Below are positions 26,424 through 34,310 of a stretch of 61,922 nucleotides of DNA, piece by piece. Location of the stretch: NCBI GenBank assembly GCA_023443625.1, contig JAEZTQ010000067.1, positions 1-61,922 of the forward strand, given 5' to 3'. The notes under the pieces are model-generated. The model did not search any database. It was not told where the DNA came from and saw only the letters and a list, made by a program, of their open reading frames with translations. Numbering within the stretch: position 1 is the stretch's first letter; each line of letters starts with the position of its first letter. Both the position numbers and the translations under genes were made by a program. This DNA comes from Bacillota bacterium (lineage in GTDB: Bacteria > Bacillota_A > Clostridia > Lachnospirales > Lachnospiraceae).

Positions 26424-27245
26424 ATGAAGAATATACCTGAAAAAGTTAAAGAAATTGTAGACGAGCATATTAAAATGATTGAATCAATTTTACCTAATTT
26501 TCTTGAAGCATATTATATTTATGGTTCTGTTTCTTTAGGAGCATTTGATTATAACAAAAGTGATATTGACTTTATTGTAGTTGTGAAAAGAAAAGCCATA
26601 GAAACAGATATAATTATTTTGAAAAAAATTCATAGTGATATGCAAAAGAAATTTCGCAATACTATTTTAGATGGAATGTATTTGCTGAAGGATGATGTTG
26701 AGTCTTTAAAGAATAAAAGTGAAATTTCATGTCTTCGATTTAACGATGGGGAGTTTAAAGGATTTGAAAAGTTTGATAGAAATTCAATTGATGCCTTCCA
26801 ATTAATAAAGCATGGCATAACTGTAAAAGGACAAGAAATAGGAAAATTGGACTATACAGTAGACTTTGACATCTTAATTAGCAAAATGCGAGATAATCTA
26901 AATACTTATTGGCTTAATTGGCTAAATGATTGTAGGAAGTTTCCTTCCATCAGATACATAGGTTTATTAGTTAGTCTAAAATTAGTTGAATGGGGAGTTT
27001 TGGGTGTTTCTCGCCAATACTATACCTTAAGAGAAGGGGATATAACATCAAAAGTTGAGGCAGGTAAATATGCATTACAGAATGTTCCTCAACAATGGCA
27101 TAAGATAATTAAAGAATCCATGAGATTACGAGAAGATAACAAAAAGCCTTATTACAATTCTATCTTTGAAAGAAGAATTGATGCTTTAGGTTATATAGAT
27201 TACATAATACAAGAAAGTAATAGACTTTTTGATAATAAAAGGTAG
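26424..27245 (+). CDS. AadA-like nucleotidyltransferase (DUF4111)
   Basis: A 273-residue nucleotidyltransferase with the pol-beta signature 'YIYGSVSLGAFDYNKSDIDFIVV' (Gly-Ser then Asp-x-Asp) near residue 34, followed by a helical DUF4111-type C-terminal domain, the layout of ANT(3'')/ANT(9) aminoglycoside adenylyltransferases. Those enzymes transfer AMP to streptomycin or spectinomycin. ATG 26424 is chosen because GAGAGG lies 8 nt upstream. It is the first gene of the resistance-gene island and has its own promoter. Substrate specificity cannot be read from the sequence alone. Confidence 0.75.
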   Translation: MKNIPEKVKEIVDEHIKMIESILPNFLEAYYIYGSVSLGAFDYNKSDIDFIVVVKRKAIETDIIILKKIHSDMQKKFRNTILDGMYLLKDDVESLKNKSEISCLRFNDGEFKGFEKFDRNSIDAFQLIKHGITVKGQEIGKLDYTVDFDILISKMRDNLNTYWLNWLNDCRKFPSIRYIGLLVSLKLVEWGVLGVSRQYYTLREGDITSKVEAGKYALQNVPQQWHKIIKESMRLREDNKKPYYNSIFERRIDALGYIDYIIQESNRLFDNKR

Positions 27246-27322
27246 TTCGCATTCTTCCAATATTGAGAGTTAAGTATTATTTATAATCAAATAGATAAAT
27301 CAGAATTGAACGGAGGGATTGC

Positions 27323-27664
27323 ATGGTAAATAAAATTGACGCCATTGAGATAATAACGTATGCTGAAGTTACAGAAGTATATAACACCACATCTCACACG
27401 GTTTGGAAGGATACTAAAGGTAGGATGATTGATCTTCATATATTTAAATTCAACGAACAAGAATACATTGTTTTTGAAGAAGAAGCATATCCTCCAAAGG
27501 TGTTTAGAGGTATTGGGAAAATAGAAGATAAAATGGTAAGATGTATTGATGCTGAAAATCAAGTGTTATTTCACCTGGGCTATGAGCATGATGAAAATGA
27601 TATGCATGATGTAAGACTATTGTGCGAGAGATTTGATATTCCTGTTCCGAGTAAATACAAGTAA
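27323..27664 (+). CDS. N-terminally truncated Lnu/aminoglycoside nucleotidyltransferase-like protein
   Basis: This 113-residue product matches only the C-terminal two thirds of the PF10706-type nucleotidyltransferases (lincosamide/aminoglycoside family): 'TTSHTVWKDTKGRMIDLHIF', 'AYPPKVFRGIGKI', 'VRCIDAENQVLFHLGYEHDENDMHDVRLLCERF'. The N-terminal part carrying 'DGGWGVD..HRDIDVD'-type catalytic acids, present in the full-length relative at 33775, is missing. A good GGAGGG precedes the ATG, so it may still be expressed. It is probably an inactive remnant or a partner subunit. Confidence 0.65.
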   Translation: MVNKIDAIEIITYAEVTEVYNTTSHTVWKDTKGRMIDLHIFKFNEQEYIVFEEEAYPPKVFRGIGKIEDKMVRCIDAENQVLFHLGYEHDENDMHDVRLLCERFDIPVPSKYK

Positions 27665-27762
27665 CTATTAAATTCCAATTTGAGAAGATCAAAAATGAAG
27701 TAACAGAAGCTAACAAATCCAAATAGCATGATAAATTCATTTACTGAAAGGAAGTAACATAA

Positions 27763-28239
27763 ATGAACAAAACACTTATTGTTTATTATTCGCTTTTTCA
27801 AAACACGGCGAATTTAGCATTAGAAATAGCAATTCAAACTGGCGGAACTATAAGAGAATTAATTCCTGATAAGAATTATTCCTTTGATTATAATACTGCC
27901 GCTAAAGAAGTAAGAAATCAAATTTCTCGAGGATTCTGCCCTAAGCTGATATCTGGAAGTGAGCCAATAGATGATTATCAAACAATATTTGTAGGATCGC
28001 CTAACTGGTTTAAAACATTAGCCCCACCAGTTATGAGCTTTCTTAAACAACATAATTTTGAAGGTAAAACAGTAATTCCGTTTTGTACCCATGGAGGGGG
28101 TGGATTTGGGCAAATTGAAAAGGATATAGGTAAAGAGTGCTCAAAATCCATAATACTACCGGGTATAGCTGTAAACGGTACTGTTACATCAGAAGAGGTC
28201 GCAAATTGGCTTAGGACAATTGGTTACGAAATAGAATAA
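27763..28239 (+). CDS. Flavodoxin family protein
   Basis: A 158-residue flavodoxin-like FMN-binding protein. The phosphate-binding loop is 'YYSLFQNTANLALEIA', the central loop 'IFVGSPNWFKTLAPPVMSFL' and the late loop 'FCTHGGGGFGQIEKDI'. Flavodoxins of this short type transfer electrons or serve as NAD(P)H-quinone or nitroreductase partners. The ATG follows GAAAGGAAG. Its link with the surrounding resistance genes is unclear; it may be a passenger of the island. Confidence 0.85.
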   Translation: MNKTLIVYYSLFQNTANLALEIAIQTGGTIRELIPDKNYSFDYNTAAKEVRNQISRGFCPKLISGSEPIDDYQTIFVGSPNWFKTLAPPVMSFLKQHNFEGKTVIPFCTHGGGGFGQIEKDIGKECSKSIILPGIAVNGTVTSEEVANWLRTIGYEIE

Positions 28240-28417
28240 ATTCTACATATTCGCTTTATTTTGAGAAAGAAAGGATACTATGCTCAAAGAATATTAGATA
28301 ATACTCCCTTTACTTATATTATACCAGTACTTATATATAATTTATAGACTACTTTTTTTATAATTTACACATTATAATGATATGTATAAATCAAATAAAT
28401 ATAAGAGGTGAATCAGT

Positions 28418-28834
28418 ATGGATATTAAACATAATGTATTAGACAACGGACCTTTCTTTCATGGTACTAAAGCAGAACTTAAAATTGGAGATTTATTAAA
28501 ACCGCAGCACTTATCAAATTACCAAGATAAAAAATCCAACTATATATATTTTACTGCAACTTTAAATGCAGCTAAATGGGGTGCTGAATTAGCAGCATCT
28601 AAATTAAAGGAAAGAATTTATATTGTAGAGCCATTAGGTGATTTTGAAAATGATCCAAATTTAACTGACAAAAGATTTCCTGGTAACCCTACACGTTCTT
28701 ATAGGTCTAAAACTCCTTTGAAAATAATAGCTGAATTAGGTTCATGGGAAAGACATTCCGATGAAGACATAAATCATATGCTTACATCTTTAAAAAAGTT
28801 ACAAGAAGAAGGAAAAAATGTAATATGCGATTAA
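28418..28834 (+). CDS. arr: NAD(+)-rifampin ADP-ribosyltransferase Arr
   Basis: A 138-residue Arr enzyme that ADP-ribosylates rifamycins and so inactivates them. The family blocks are clear: 'FFHGTKAELKIGDLL' (NAD-binding His), 'NYIYFTATLNAAKWGAELAA' (Tyr region), 'RIYIVEPLGDFENDPNLTDKRFPGNPTRSYRS' region with the catalytic Asp. Length equals known Arr proteins. Start ATG has AGAGGTGAA upstream. It has a separate transcription unit, with an AT-rich upstream region containing TATAAT at 28373. Confidence 0.92.
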   Translation: MDIKHNVLDNGPFFHGTKAELKIGDLLKPQHLSNYQDKKSNYIYFTATLNAAKWGAELAASKLKERIYIVEPLGDFENDPNLTDKRFPGNPTRSYRSKTPLKIIAELGSWERHSDEDINHMLTSLKKLQEEGKNVICD

Positions 28835-28902
28835 CTAGATAAAAAGGCTTATGGAGTGAAGGAGGTAGTGAAGCACTTTGCTGAAGATTTCAGAAATTAA
28901 TC

Positions 28903-28931
28903 TTGTAACATTTTTATTTTTATGCTATAGT
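28903..28931 (+). promoter_or_regulatory. Promoter of the mef/msr leader
   Basis: TTGTAA (28903-28908), 17 nt, TATAGT (28926-28931). Transcript start is predicted near 28938, 28 nt before the leader peptide. Confidence 0.65.
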
Positions 28932-28965
28932 ATTTGTATATTTTGATTAAGGAGGACATATATCT

Positions 28966-28989
28966 ATGTATTCAGTACGTTTAAGATAA
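28966..28989 (+). CDS. mef leader peptide, 7 codons ending Arg-Leu-Arg
   Basis: ATG at 28966 with GGAGGA at 28951-28956 encodes M-Y-S-V-R-L-R then TAA. The Arg-Leu-Arg end matches the known R/K-x-R/K macrolide-stalling motif of ErmDL and of the mef(A) leader (which, from recall, ends M-R-L-R). Ribosomes stalled here by macrolides would prevent formation of the downstream attenuator and allow mef/msr transcription. Confidence 0.8.
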   Translation: MYSVRLR

Positions 28990-28998
28990 GTAGGCAAT

Positions 28999-29037
28999 AA
29001 AAAAGTGGTGAAAACTTCCGTTATGACGGGCTTTTTT
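28999..29037 (+). terminator. Attenuator after the mef leader peptide
   Basis: Outer arms AAAAAAG (28999-29005) and CTTTTTT (29031-29037) enclose a small inner stem (CCGT/ACGG). The T-rich 3' arm gives an intrinsic terminator starting 10 nt after the leader stop. Confidence 0.7.
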
Positions 29038-29084
29038 GTTGTGCTTATTTTACGTATTATGACATGGATAGGGGTGAAGTGTAG

Positions 29085-29153
29085 ATGTTTGAAGCTATAC
29101 GATTTTTCTCTATGTCTTTTAACGTTGATATGCAGACTAAAGATCCCACTTAG
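29085..29153 (+). CDS. Second small leader ORF, 22 codons
   Basis: ATG at 29085 after GGGGTGAAG encodes a 22-residue peptide beginning MFEAIRFF and ending MQTKDPT, with stop TAG at 29151. Its last codons overlap the 5' arm and loop of the strong terminator at 29130-29173, the geometry of a translation-sensing attenuator. It lies between the RLR leader and the mef-type gene. Confidence 0.5.
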   Translation: MFEAIRFFSMSFNVDMQTKDPT

Positions 29154-29173
29154 GATTTTAGCCTGCATTTTTT
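29130..29173 (+). terminator. Strong attenuator before the mef-type gene
   Basis: ATGCAG..CTAAA..ATCC pairs with GGAT..TTTAG..CTGCAT with two internal mismatches, followed by TTTTTT. It stands 54 nt before the efflux gene and would block its transcription unless read through. Confidence 0.85.
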
Positions 29174-29226
29174 ATTGCCTAAAACTAGTATGAAATCAAC
29201 AATAAAAATGCAAGGAGAAATTTGAT

Positions 29227-30441
29227 ATGACAAAAGAAACTTTAAAATGGAAACGAGATTTTTTTACTATATGGACAGGACAGGCGATTTCACTTTTTAC
29301 TAGCGCCATCTTACAAATGGCAATAATTTTTTACCTTACAGAAAAAACAGGATCGGCCATGGTACTGTCAATTGCTTCATTAGTAGGGTTTTTGCCTTAT
29401 GCAGTCTTTGGCCCTATGATAGGTGTGTTAGTGGATCGTTATGATAGAAAAAGGATAATGATTGCTGCTGATTTAATTATTGCTGCAGCTGGAGTAGCAA
29501 TGGCTATTATTGCATTGTACATGGAACTGCCAGTTTGGATGGTTATGATAGTATTATTTATTCGTAGTATTGGAACGGCTTTTCATTCCCCAGCATTAAG
29601 TGCAGTTACCCCTCTTTTAGTACCAGAGGAGCAACTAACCAGATGTGCAGGTTACAGCCAATCCCTGCAATCTATAAGTTTTATTCTTAGCCCTGCTGCT
29701 GCGGCATTTTTATATTCTGTATGGGAATTAAATGCAATTATAGCCATCGACGTACTGGGGGCTGTGATTGCATGTATTACAGTAGCACTTGTACGTATTC
29801 CCAAGCTTAGTTTAGAGCAACAAAGTTTGGAGCAAAATTTTATGAAAGAGATGAAAGAAGGACTTGTTGTTTTAAAAGAAAGCAAAGGATTATTTGCCTT
29901 GCTACTTATAGGCACACTATATATGTTTGTTTATATGCCAATCAATGCACTTTATCCTTTAATCAGCATGGAATATTTTTCGGGAACACCGATGCATGTA
30001 TCTATTACCGAAATTGCCTATGCATCTGGTATGCTGGCAGGTGGTTTATTATTAGGACAATTAGGTGGTTTTAAAAAGCGAATAGTATTAATAACGGCAT
30101 CTATTTTTATGATGGGAGCTAGTTTGACTATTTCAGGACTGCTTCCTTCAAGTGGGTTTGCCATATTTGTAGTATGCTGTGCAGTTATGGGACTTTCAGT
30201 TCCCTTTTACAGTGGTGTTCAAACGGCTCTTTTTCAAGAAAAAATTAAACCTGAATATTTGGGACGTGTATTTTCACTTACAGGAAGTATAATGTCTCTG
30301 GCTATGCCCGTTGGTTTAATTCTATCAGGAATATTTGCTGATAGAATTGGTGTGAATAATTGGTTTTTAATATCAGGTATTTTAATTATAGTCATTGCTA
30401 TAATTTGTCCTCTGGTGACTTCTATTAGGAAATTAGATTAA
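29227..30441 (+). CDS. mef: Mef-type macrolide efflux MFS transporter
   Basis: A 404-residue major facilitator with 12 predicted helices. It resembles Mef(A)/Mef(E) from recall over its whole length: 'WTGQAISLFTSAILQMAIIF', 'GVLVDRYDRKRIMI' (MFS motif A), 'RSIGTAFHSPALSAVTPLLVP', and 'VPFYSGVQTALFQEKIKPEY'. It would export 14- and 15-membered macrolides. The ATG follows AAGGAG. A macrolide-type leader peptide and two attenuators precede it, and an msr(D)-like gene follows, as in the mef-msr(D) cassettes of streptococci. It is clearly a homologue rather than an identical copy, as several helices differ. Confidence 0.92.
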   Translation: MTKETLKWKRDFFTIWTGQAISLFTSAILQMAIIFYLTEKTGSAMVLSIASLVGFLPYAVFGPMIGVLVDRYDRKRIMIAADLIIAAAGVAMAIIALYMELPVWMVMIVLFIRSIGTAFHSPALSAVTPLLVPEEQLTRCAGYSQSLQSISFILSPAAAAFLYSVWELNAIIAIDVLGAVIACITVALVRIPKLSLEQQSLEQNFMKEMKEGLVVLKESKGLFALLLIGTLYMFVYMPINALYPLISMEYFSGTPMHVSITEIAYASGMLAGGLLLGQLGGFKKRIVLITASIFMMGASLTISGLLPSSGFAIFVVCCAVMGLSVPFYSGVQTALFQEKIKPEYLGRVFSLTGSIMSLAMPVGLILSGIFADRIGVNNWFLISGILIIVIAIICPLVTSIRKLD

Positions 30442-30477
30442 ATAGAAAATGAAAAACTTTAACCAGGAGGTACATTT

Positions 30478-30498
30478 ATGTATTATATTTTCAGATAA
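30478..30498 (+). CDS. msr leader peptide, 6 codons (MYYIFR)
   Basis: ATG at 30478 with AGGAGG at 30465-30470 encodes M-Y-Y-I-F-R then TAA. From recall, the characterised msr(D) leader is M-Y-L-I-F-M, so position, length and three or four residues agree. Erythromycin-dependent stalling in that leader controls msr(D) expression. Confidence 0.78.
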   Translation: MYYIFR

Positions 30499-30503
30499 TC
30501 CTT

Positions 30504-30559
30504 CCTGCTTAAATCGCAGGATTTTCCCTGCGAACAAGTAAATGGAAAGATGCGATTTT
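30504..30559 (+). promoter_or_regulatory. Alternative RNA hairpins of the msr attenuator
   Basis: CCTGC (30504-30508) can pair with GCAGG (30516-30520). CGCAGG (30515-30520) can instead pair with CCTGCG (30527-30532), or AAATCGCA (30511-30518) with TGCGATTT (30551-30558), which ends in a short T run. The mutually exclusive pairings start 5 nt after the leader stop, as expected for ribosome-controlled attenuation. Confidence 0.65.
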
Positions 30560-30576
30560 GAACAGGAGGAAAGAAA

Positions 30577-32046
30577 ATGGAATTAATAATAAAAGCAAAA
30601 GACCTTCGTGTGGAATACACAGGGCATGAAGTTTTAGATATAAATGAATTGGAGTTATATGGTTATGACCGTATTGGTTTAGTTGGCGCAAATGGTGCAG
30701 GAAAAAGTACCTTATTCAAGGTTCTAATGGGAGAATTAACTCCGCCAGGATGTAAAATCAATCGGCTTGGGGAATTTGCCTATATCCCTCAGTTAGAAGA
30801 AGTAGCTTTGCAGGAGGAAAAAGATTTTGCACTTATGGGCAAACTTGGTGTCGGTGTTAATCAATTAGAGGTACAGACCATGAGCGGTGGTGAAGAAACA
30901 AGGCTTAAAATAGCACAGGCTTTTTCTGCTCAGGTGCATGGTATTTTAGCGGATGAACCTACCAGCCATTTAGACCGTGAAGGAATTGATTTTTTTATTG
31001 GGCAATTAAAGTATTTTTCTGGTGCATTGCTAGTTATCAGCCATGACCGCTATTTCCTTGATAAGGTGGTAGATAAAATATGGGAACTGAAGGACGGCAA
31101 AATTACAGAGTACTGGGGAAACTATTCTGATTATTTTCGTCAGAAAGAGGAAGAGCGAAAAAATCAGGCTGCAAGATATGAACAATTCATTGCTGAACGT
31201 GACCGACTGGAACAGGCTGCTGAGGAAAAGCGGAAACAAGCACTTAAAATAGATCAGAAAGCAAAAGGTGCTGCTAAGAAAAACAATTCTAAAAGTGGTG
31301 GGCGTTTGGCTCATCAGAAAGCAATAGGAAGCAAGCAAAAAACATTGTATAATGCTGCTAAGTCTATGGAACATAGGATTGCGGATTTGGGGGAGGTAGA
31401 AACTCCTGAAAACATTAGGACTATTCGTTTTCGCCAGAGTAAAGCGTTGGAGCTTCATAATCCATTTCCGATTTGTGGAACAGAAATCAATAAAGGTTTC
31501 GGAGATAAGGTGTTGTTTGAAAATGCATCTTTCAGCATCCCGCTTGGAGCAAAGGTGGCGCTGACTGGTGGTAATGGTTCAGGAAAAACAACTTTAATCC
31601 AAATGATATTAAACCATGAAGAGGGTATTTCTATTTCACCTAAGGCTGAAATAGGTTACTTTGCCCAAAATGGTTATAAATATAACCGTAATCAAGAGGT
31701 TATGGAATTTATGCAGGAGGATTGCGATTACAATGTATCGGAAATTCGCTCAGTATTGGCTTCTATGGGTTTTGAGCATAATGCTATTCGTAAAAGGTTA
31801 TCTGTTTTAAGCGGTGGTGAAATTATTAAGCTGCTGTTGGCTAAAATGCTAATGGGCAGGTATAATATCTTGTTAATGGACGAACCGAGCAACTTCCTTG
31901 ACCTGCCAAGTTTAGAGGCTTTGGAAATGCTTATGAAAGGGTATGCAGGAACTATTGTGGTTATCACCCACGACAAACGGCTTCTTGATAATGTGGCTGA
32001 TATGACTTATGAAATCAAAGATAAGGGATTGAACTTAGTCCAATAA
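30577..32046 (+). CDS. msrD: Msr(D)-type ABC-F ribosomal protection protein
   Basis: A 489-residue soluble ABC-F ATPase with two nucleotide-binding domains and no membrane segments. Domain 1: '[11 protein letters not shown]', '[12 protein letters not shown]', '[13 protein letters not shown]'. The linker is a long charged antibiotic-resistance-domain helix (~residues 185-260, '[20 protein letters not shown]'). Domain 2: '[11 protein letters not shown]', '[12 protein letters not shown]', '[13 protein letters not shown]'. It closely resembles Msr(D)/Mel from recall, which displaces macrolides from the ribosome and partners with Mef. AGGAGG precedes the ATG. Expression is probably controlled by the leader at 30478. 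Confidence 0.93.
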   Translation: MELIIKAKDLRVEYTGHEVLDINELELYGYDRIGLVGANGAGKSTLFKVLMGELTPPGCKINRLGEFAYIPQLEEVALQEEKDFALMGKLGVGVNQLEVQTMSGGEETRLKIAQAFSAQVHGILADEPTSHLDREGIDFFIGQLKYFSGALLVISHDRYFLDKVVDKIWELKDGKITEYWGNYSDYFRQKEEERKNQAARYEQFIAERDRLEQAAEEKRKQALKIDQKAKGAAKKNNSKSGGRLAHQKAIGSKQKTLYNAAKSMEHRIADLGEVETPENIRTIRFRQSKALELHNPFPICGTEINKGFGDKVLFENASFSIPLGAKVALTGGNGSGKTTLIQMILNHEEGISISPKAEIGYFAQNGYKYNRNQEVMEFMQEDCDYNVSEIRSVLASMGFEHNAIRKRLSVLSGGEIIKLLLAKMLMGRYNILLMDEPSNFLDLPSLEALEMLMKGYAGTIVVITHDKRLLDNVADMTYEIKDKGLNLVQ

Positions 32047-32085
32047 TTATTTTATACTTCGTGTTGATAGACCAAAGGGAGGACT

Positions 32086-32112
32086 ATGAAAGAGATTATG
32101 AGTTTTGTCTAA
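32086..32112 (+). CDS. Putative 8-codon leader peptide (MKEIMSFV)
   Basis: GGGAGGA (32077-32083) precedes ATG 32086; the ORF encodes M-K-E-I-M-S-F-V and stops at 32110. The stop lies inside the 5' arm of a perfect 9-bp hairpin, so a ribosome paused at the end would prevent that hairpin forming. No promoter is seen between it and the ABC-F gene. Confidence 0.55.
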   Translation: MKEIMSFV

Positions 32113-32181
32113 CCTTCTAAGTAGGTTAGACTCCTAATGTGAAAAATGAGGTCCTTCAAGATAAACTTTGAAGGCTCATTT
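32107..32181 (+). promoter_or_regulatory. Two consecutive hairpins before the nucleotidyltransferase-vat pair
   Basis: Hairpin 1: GTCTAACCT (32107-32115) with AGGTTAGAC (32123-32131). Hairpin 2: AAATGAG..CCTTCAA (32144-32159) with TTGAAGG.CTCATTT (32168-32181). Neither has a T run. They may regulate translation or read-through into the gene at 32278. Confidence 0.6.
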
Positions 32182-32277
32182 CCATAGGGATAATGAAAAA
32201 CATAAGTAATATATTGCAAAAATGTATAACTCAACATAAGATGTAGTTTTTGATGTTGAAAAAAGGAGTGTGTTCGT

Positions 32278-33117
32278 ATGGTAGATAATATCATTCAATT
32301 AGTAACAGAGAAATTATCCTCTTTGTCTTTTATAGAAGGCATTGTATTAGGAGGCTCACGGGCAAGAGGCACCCATACAGAGGATTCTGATATAGATATC
32401 GGAATCTATTACAATTCAGAATCATTTGACCTGACTGCTATCAATCAACTTGCTACAGAGCTTAATGATGAGCATAGAAGCAAACTTGTTGTACCTCCTG
32501 GAGCGTGGGGGCATTGGGTTAATGGTGGTGGATGGCTAGTCATAAATGGGTATCATGTTGACTTGATTTTGCGTGATAAAAAACGGGTTGAAAAAATAAT
32601 TAAAGATACGGAGCAAGGAATTGTTACTGCCAATTATCAGACGGGGCATCCCCATGGATATATCAGTGCCATGTATCGTGGAGAGTTGGCAATCAGCAAG
32701 ATACAATACTCTATTGATGAAAACTTTTATGAATTAAAAAAGCGGGCAGAACGTTATCCAACTGCTTTACAGAAAGGGTTAGCGGAATTTTTTATGTTTG
32801 AGGCAGGGTTCTCTTTAATGTTTGCTGACAACAATATAGATAAAGATGATGCATCCTATGTTTGTGGGCATTGCTTCCGAAGCATATCTTCCCTTAATCA
32901 AGTATTATTTGCAGTAAACAGAGAATACTGTATAAATGAGAAAAAGGCTGTTAAGATGATTGAAGATTTTAAGATCAAACCAAGCGATTACAAGGAAAGG
33001 GTGGATAAGGTTATTTCCTTAATATCAACTGATGTAGATTGTACAAGAAAAGGGATAGAGATTCTTCAAAGACTAGTAAATGAGGTTGAACACCTGAAAG
33101 GAGCCAATATTCAATGA
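32278..33117 (+). CDS. Nucleotidyltransferase domain protein
   Basis: A 279-residue protein of the pol-beta nucleotidyltransferase superfamily. The catalytic signature is 'GIVLGGSRARGTHTEDSDIDIGIYY' (residues ~20-45), with a further 'YHVDLILRD' acidic strand near 100, then a helical C-terminal half. The 'GGSRARGTH.DSDIDIGIY' form is typical of antibiotic-modifying or regulatory nucleotidyltransferases found in resistance islands, but the substrate is not assigned. The stop TGA overlaps the ATG of the vat-like gene (ATGA), so the two are translationally coupled. Confidence 0.8.
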   Translation: MVDNIIQLVTEKLSSLSFIEGIVLGGSRARGTHTEDSDIDIGIYYNSESFDLTAINQLATELNDEHRSKLVVPPGAWGHWVNGGGWLVINGYHVDLILRDKKRVEKIIKDTEQGIVTANYQTGHPHGYISAMYRGELAISKIQYSIDENFYELKKRAERYPTALQKGLAEFFMFEAGFSLMFADNNIDKDDASYVCGHCFRSISSLNQVLFAVNREYCINEKKAVKMIEDFKIKPSDYKERVDKVISLISTDVDCTRKGIEILQRLVNEVEHLKGANIQ

Positions 33118-33755
33118 CAGGACCAGATAAGAAAAAGCTATATCCAAATGAAAATATAAAAACGGTTTGCTATATAAGTAATCTACCTAAAAGGCCAAAT
33201 GTTGAGATTGGTGAATACACTTATTACAGCGACAATAATAAATCTCCTGAGAAATTTTATGATAATATAGAGCACCACTACGAATTTCTGGGGGATAAAC
33301 TTATAATAGGCAAGTTTTGTGCAATTGCAGAGGGTGTTAAATTCATTATGAATGGTGCAAATCACAAAATGGATGGTATTACAACCTATCCCTTTAATAT
33401 CTTTGGCTGTGGATGGGAAAAGGTGACTCCTACAATAGAACAGCTGCCTTTCAAGGGGGACACAGTGATCGGCAATGATGTTTGGATAGGCCAAAATGTT
33501 ACTATCATGCCGGGTGTTAAAGTTGGTGATGGTGCTATTATTGCTGCTAACTCAATTGTAGTAAAAAGTATTGAACCTTATACAATTTATGGTGGTAATC
33601 CAGCGAAATTTATCAAGAAACGGTTTAGTGATGAAAAGACTCAATTCTTGATAAAGCTAGGGTGGTGGAACTGGGACGAAGAGAAGATATTTAATAATCT
33701 TGAAAAGTTAACATCGAAAGCTGGGTTAGAAGAATTAATGGAAAATAACAAATAA
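33114..33755 (+). CDS. vat: Vat-family streptogramin A O-acetyltransferase
   Basis: A 213-residue left-handed beta-helix acetyltransferase of the xenobiotic acetyltransferase class. Family text includes 'NVEIGEYTYYSD', 'HHYEFLGDKLIIGKFCAIAEGVKFIMNGANHKMDG' region with the catalytic His in 'NGANH', 'TYPFNIFG', 'GNDVWIGQNVTIMPGVKVGDGAIIAANS' hexapeptide turns and 'GGNPAKFIKKRF'. Vat enzymes use acetyl-CoA to inactivate streptogramin A. It is coupled to the upstream nucleotidyltransferase by a 4-nt overlap, and precedes the lnu-like gene by 19 nt. A chloramphenicol specificity (type B CAT) is a less likely alternative. Confidence 0.87.
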   Translation: MTGPDKKKLYPNENIKTVCYISNLPKRPNVEIGEYTYYSDNNKSPEKFYDNIEHHYEFLGDKLIIGKFCAIAEGVKFIMNGANHKMDGITTYPFNIFGCGWEKVTPTIEQLPFKGDTVIGNDVWIGQNVTIMPGVKVGDGAIIAANSIVVKSIEPYTIYGGNPAKFIKKRFSDEKTQFLIKLGWWNWDEEKIFNNLEKLTSKAGLEELMENNK

Positions 33756-33774
33756 GGTAATAAAGGGAGATTAT

Positions 33775-34269
33775 ATGAATAAGAAAGAAATTGTAACTAA
33801 GGATAATCTAATAGAAGTATTGGATTTATTAGATAGTATGAAAATGAAATATTGGATAGATGGCGGCTGGGGAGTAGATATTTTACTTGGGAAACAAAAC
33901 AGAGAACATCGAGATATTGACGTTGATTTTGATGGAGAGTTTACGGAAACTTTATTGAATAAATTGAAAGGGATTGGTTATGAAATCGTAGTTGATTGGA
34001 GTCCCTCTCGTATTGAGTTATACCATCCTGAATTGGGATATATAGATATACATCCTTTAATAATAAATAAAGATGGAAGTGCCAGACAGGCTAATCCACA
34101 AGGTGGATGGTATGAGTTTGAAGCAAAATGGTTTTCCGCAGCGGTGTTTGAAGGCCGGGTTATTCCATGTATTTCTGCTGAAGCTCAAAAATTATTTCAT
34201 AGTGGGTATGAGCTTAGAGAAGTTGATAAAATAGACATGGAAAATCTTGATAGTCTCATTTCAAAATAG
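33775..34269 (+). CDS. lnu: Lnu-type lincosamide nucleotidyltransferase
   Basis: This 164-residue enzyme is the size of Lnu(A)/Lnu(C) proteins, which transfer AMP to lincomycin and clindamycin. The N-terminal catalytic region 'KYWIDGGWGVDILLGKQNREHRDIDVDFD' region (residues ~26-55) holds the Asp-x-Asp pair. 'YIDIHPLIINKDGSARQANPQGGWYEF' and 'IPCISAEAQKLFHSGYELREVD' complete the family pattern. GGGAG precedes the ATG. It belongs to the run of resistance genes transcribed rightwards from ~32 kb, and is the full-length relative of the truncated ORF at 27323. Confidence 0.88.
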   Translation: MNKKEIVTKDNLIEVLDLLDSMKMKYWIDGGWGVDILLGKQNREHRDIDVDFDGEFTETLLNKLKGIGYEIVVDWSPSRIELYHPELGYIDIHPLIINKDGSARQANPQGGWYEFEAKWFSAAVFEGRVIPCISAEAQKLFHSGYELREVDKIDMENLDSLISK

Positions 34270-34310
34270 TGTATTATAAATTAATCAAATTTTTTACGAG
34301 GAGAATTAAA

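Noticed and set aside
28280..28297. Five-codon ORF (MLKEY) upstream of arr
   Set aside because: The ribosome site is weak, no hairpin follows, and it lies upstream of the likely arr promoter.
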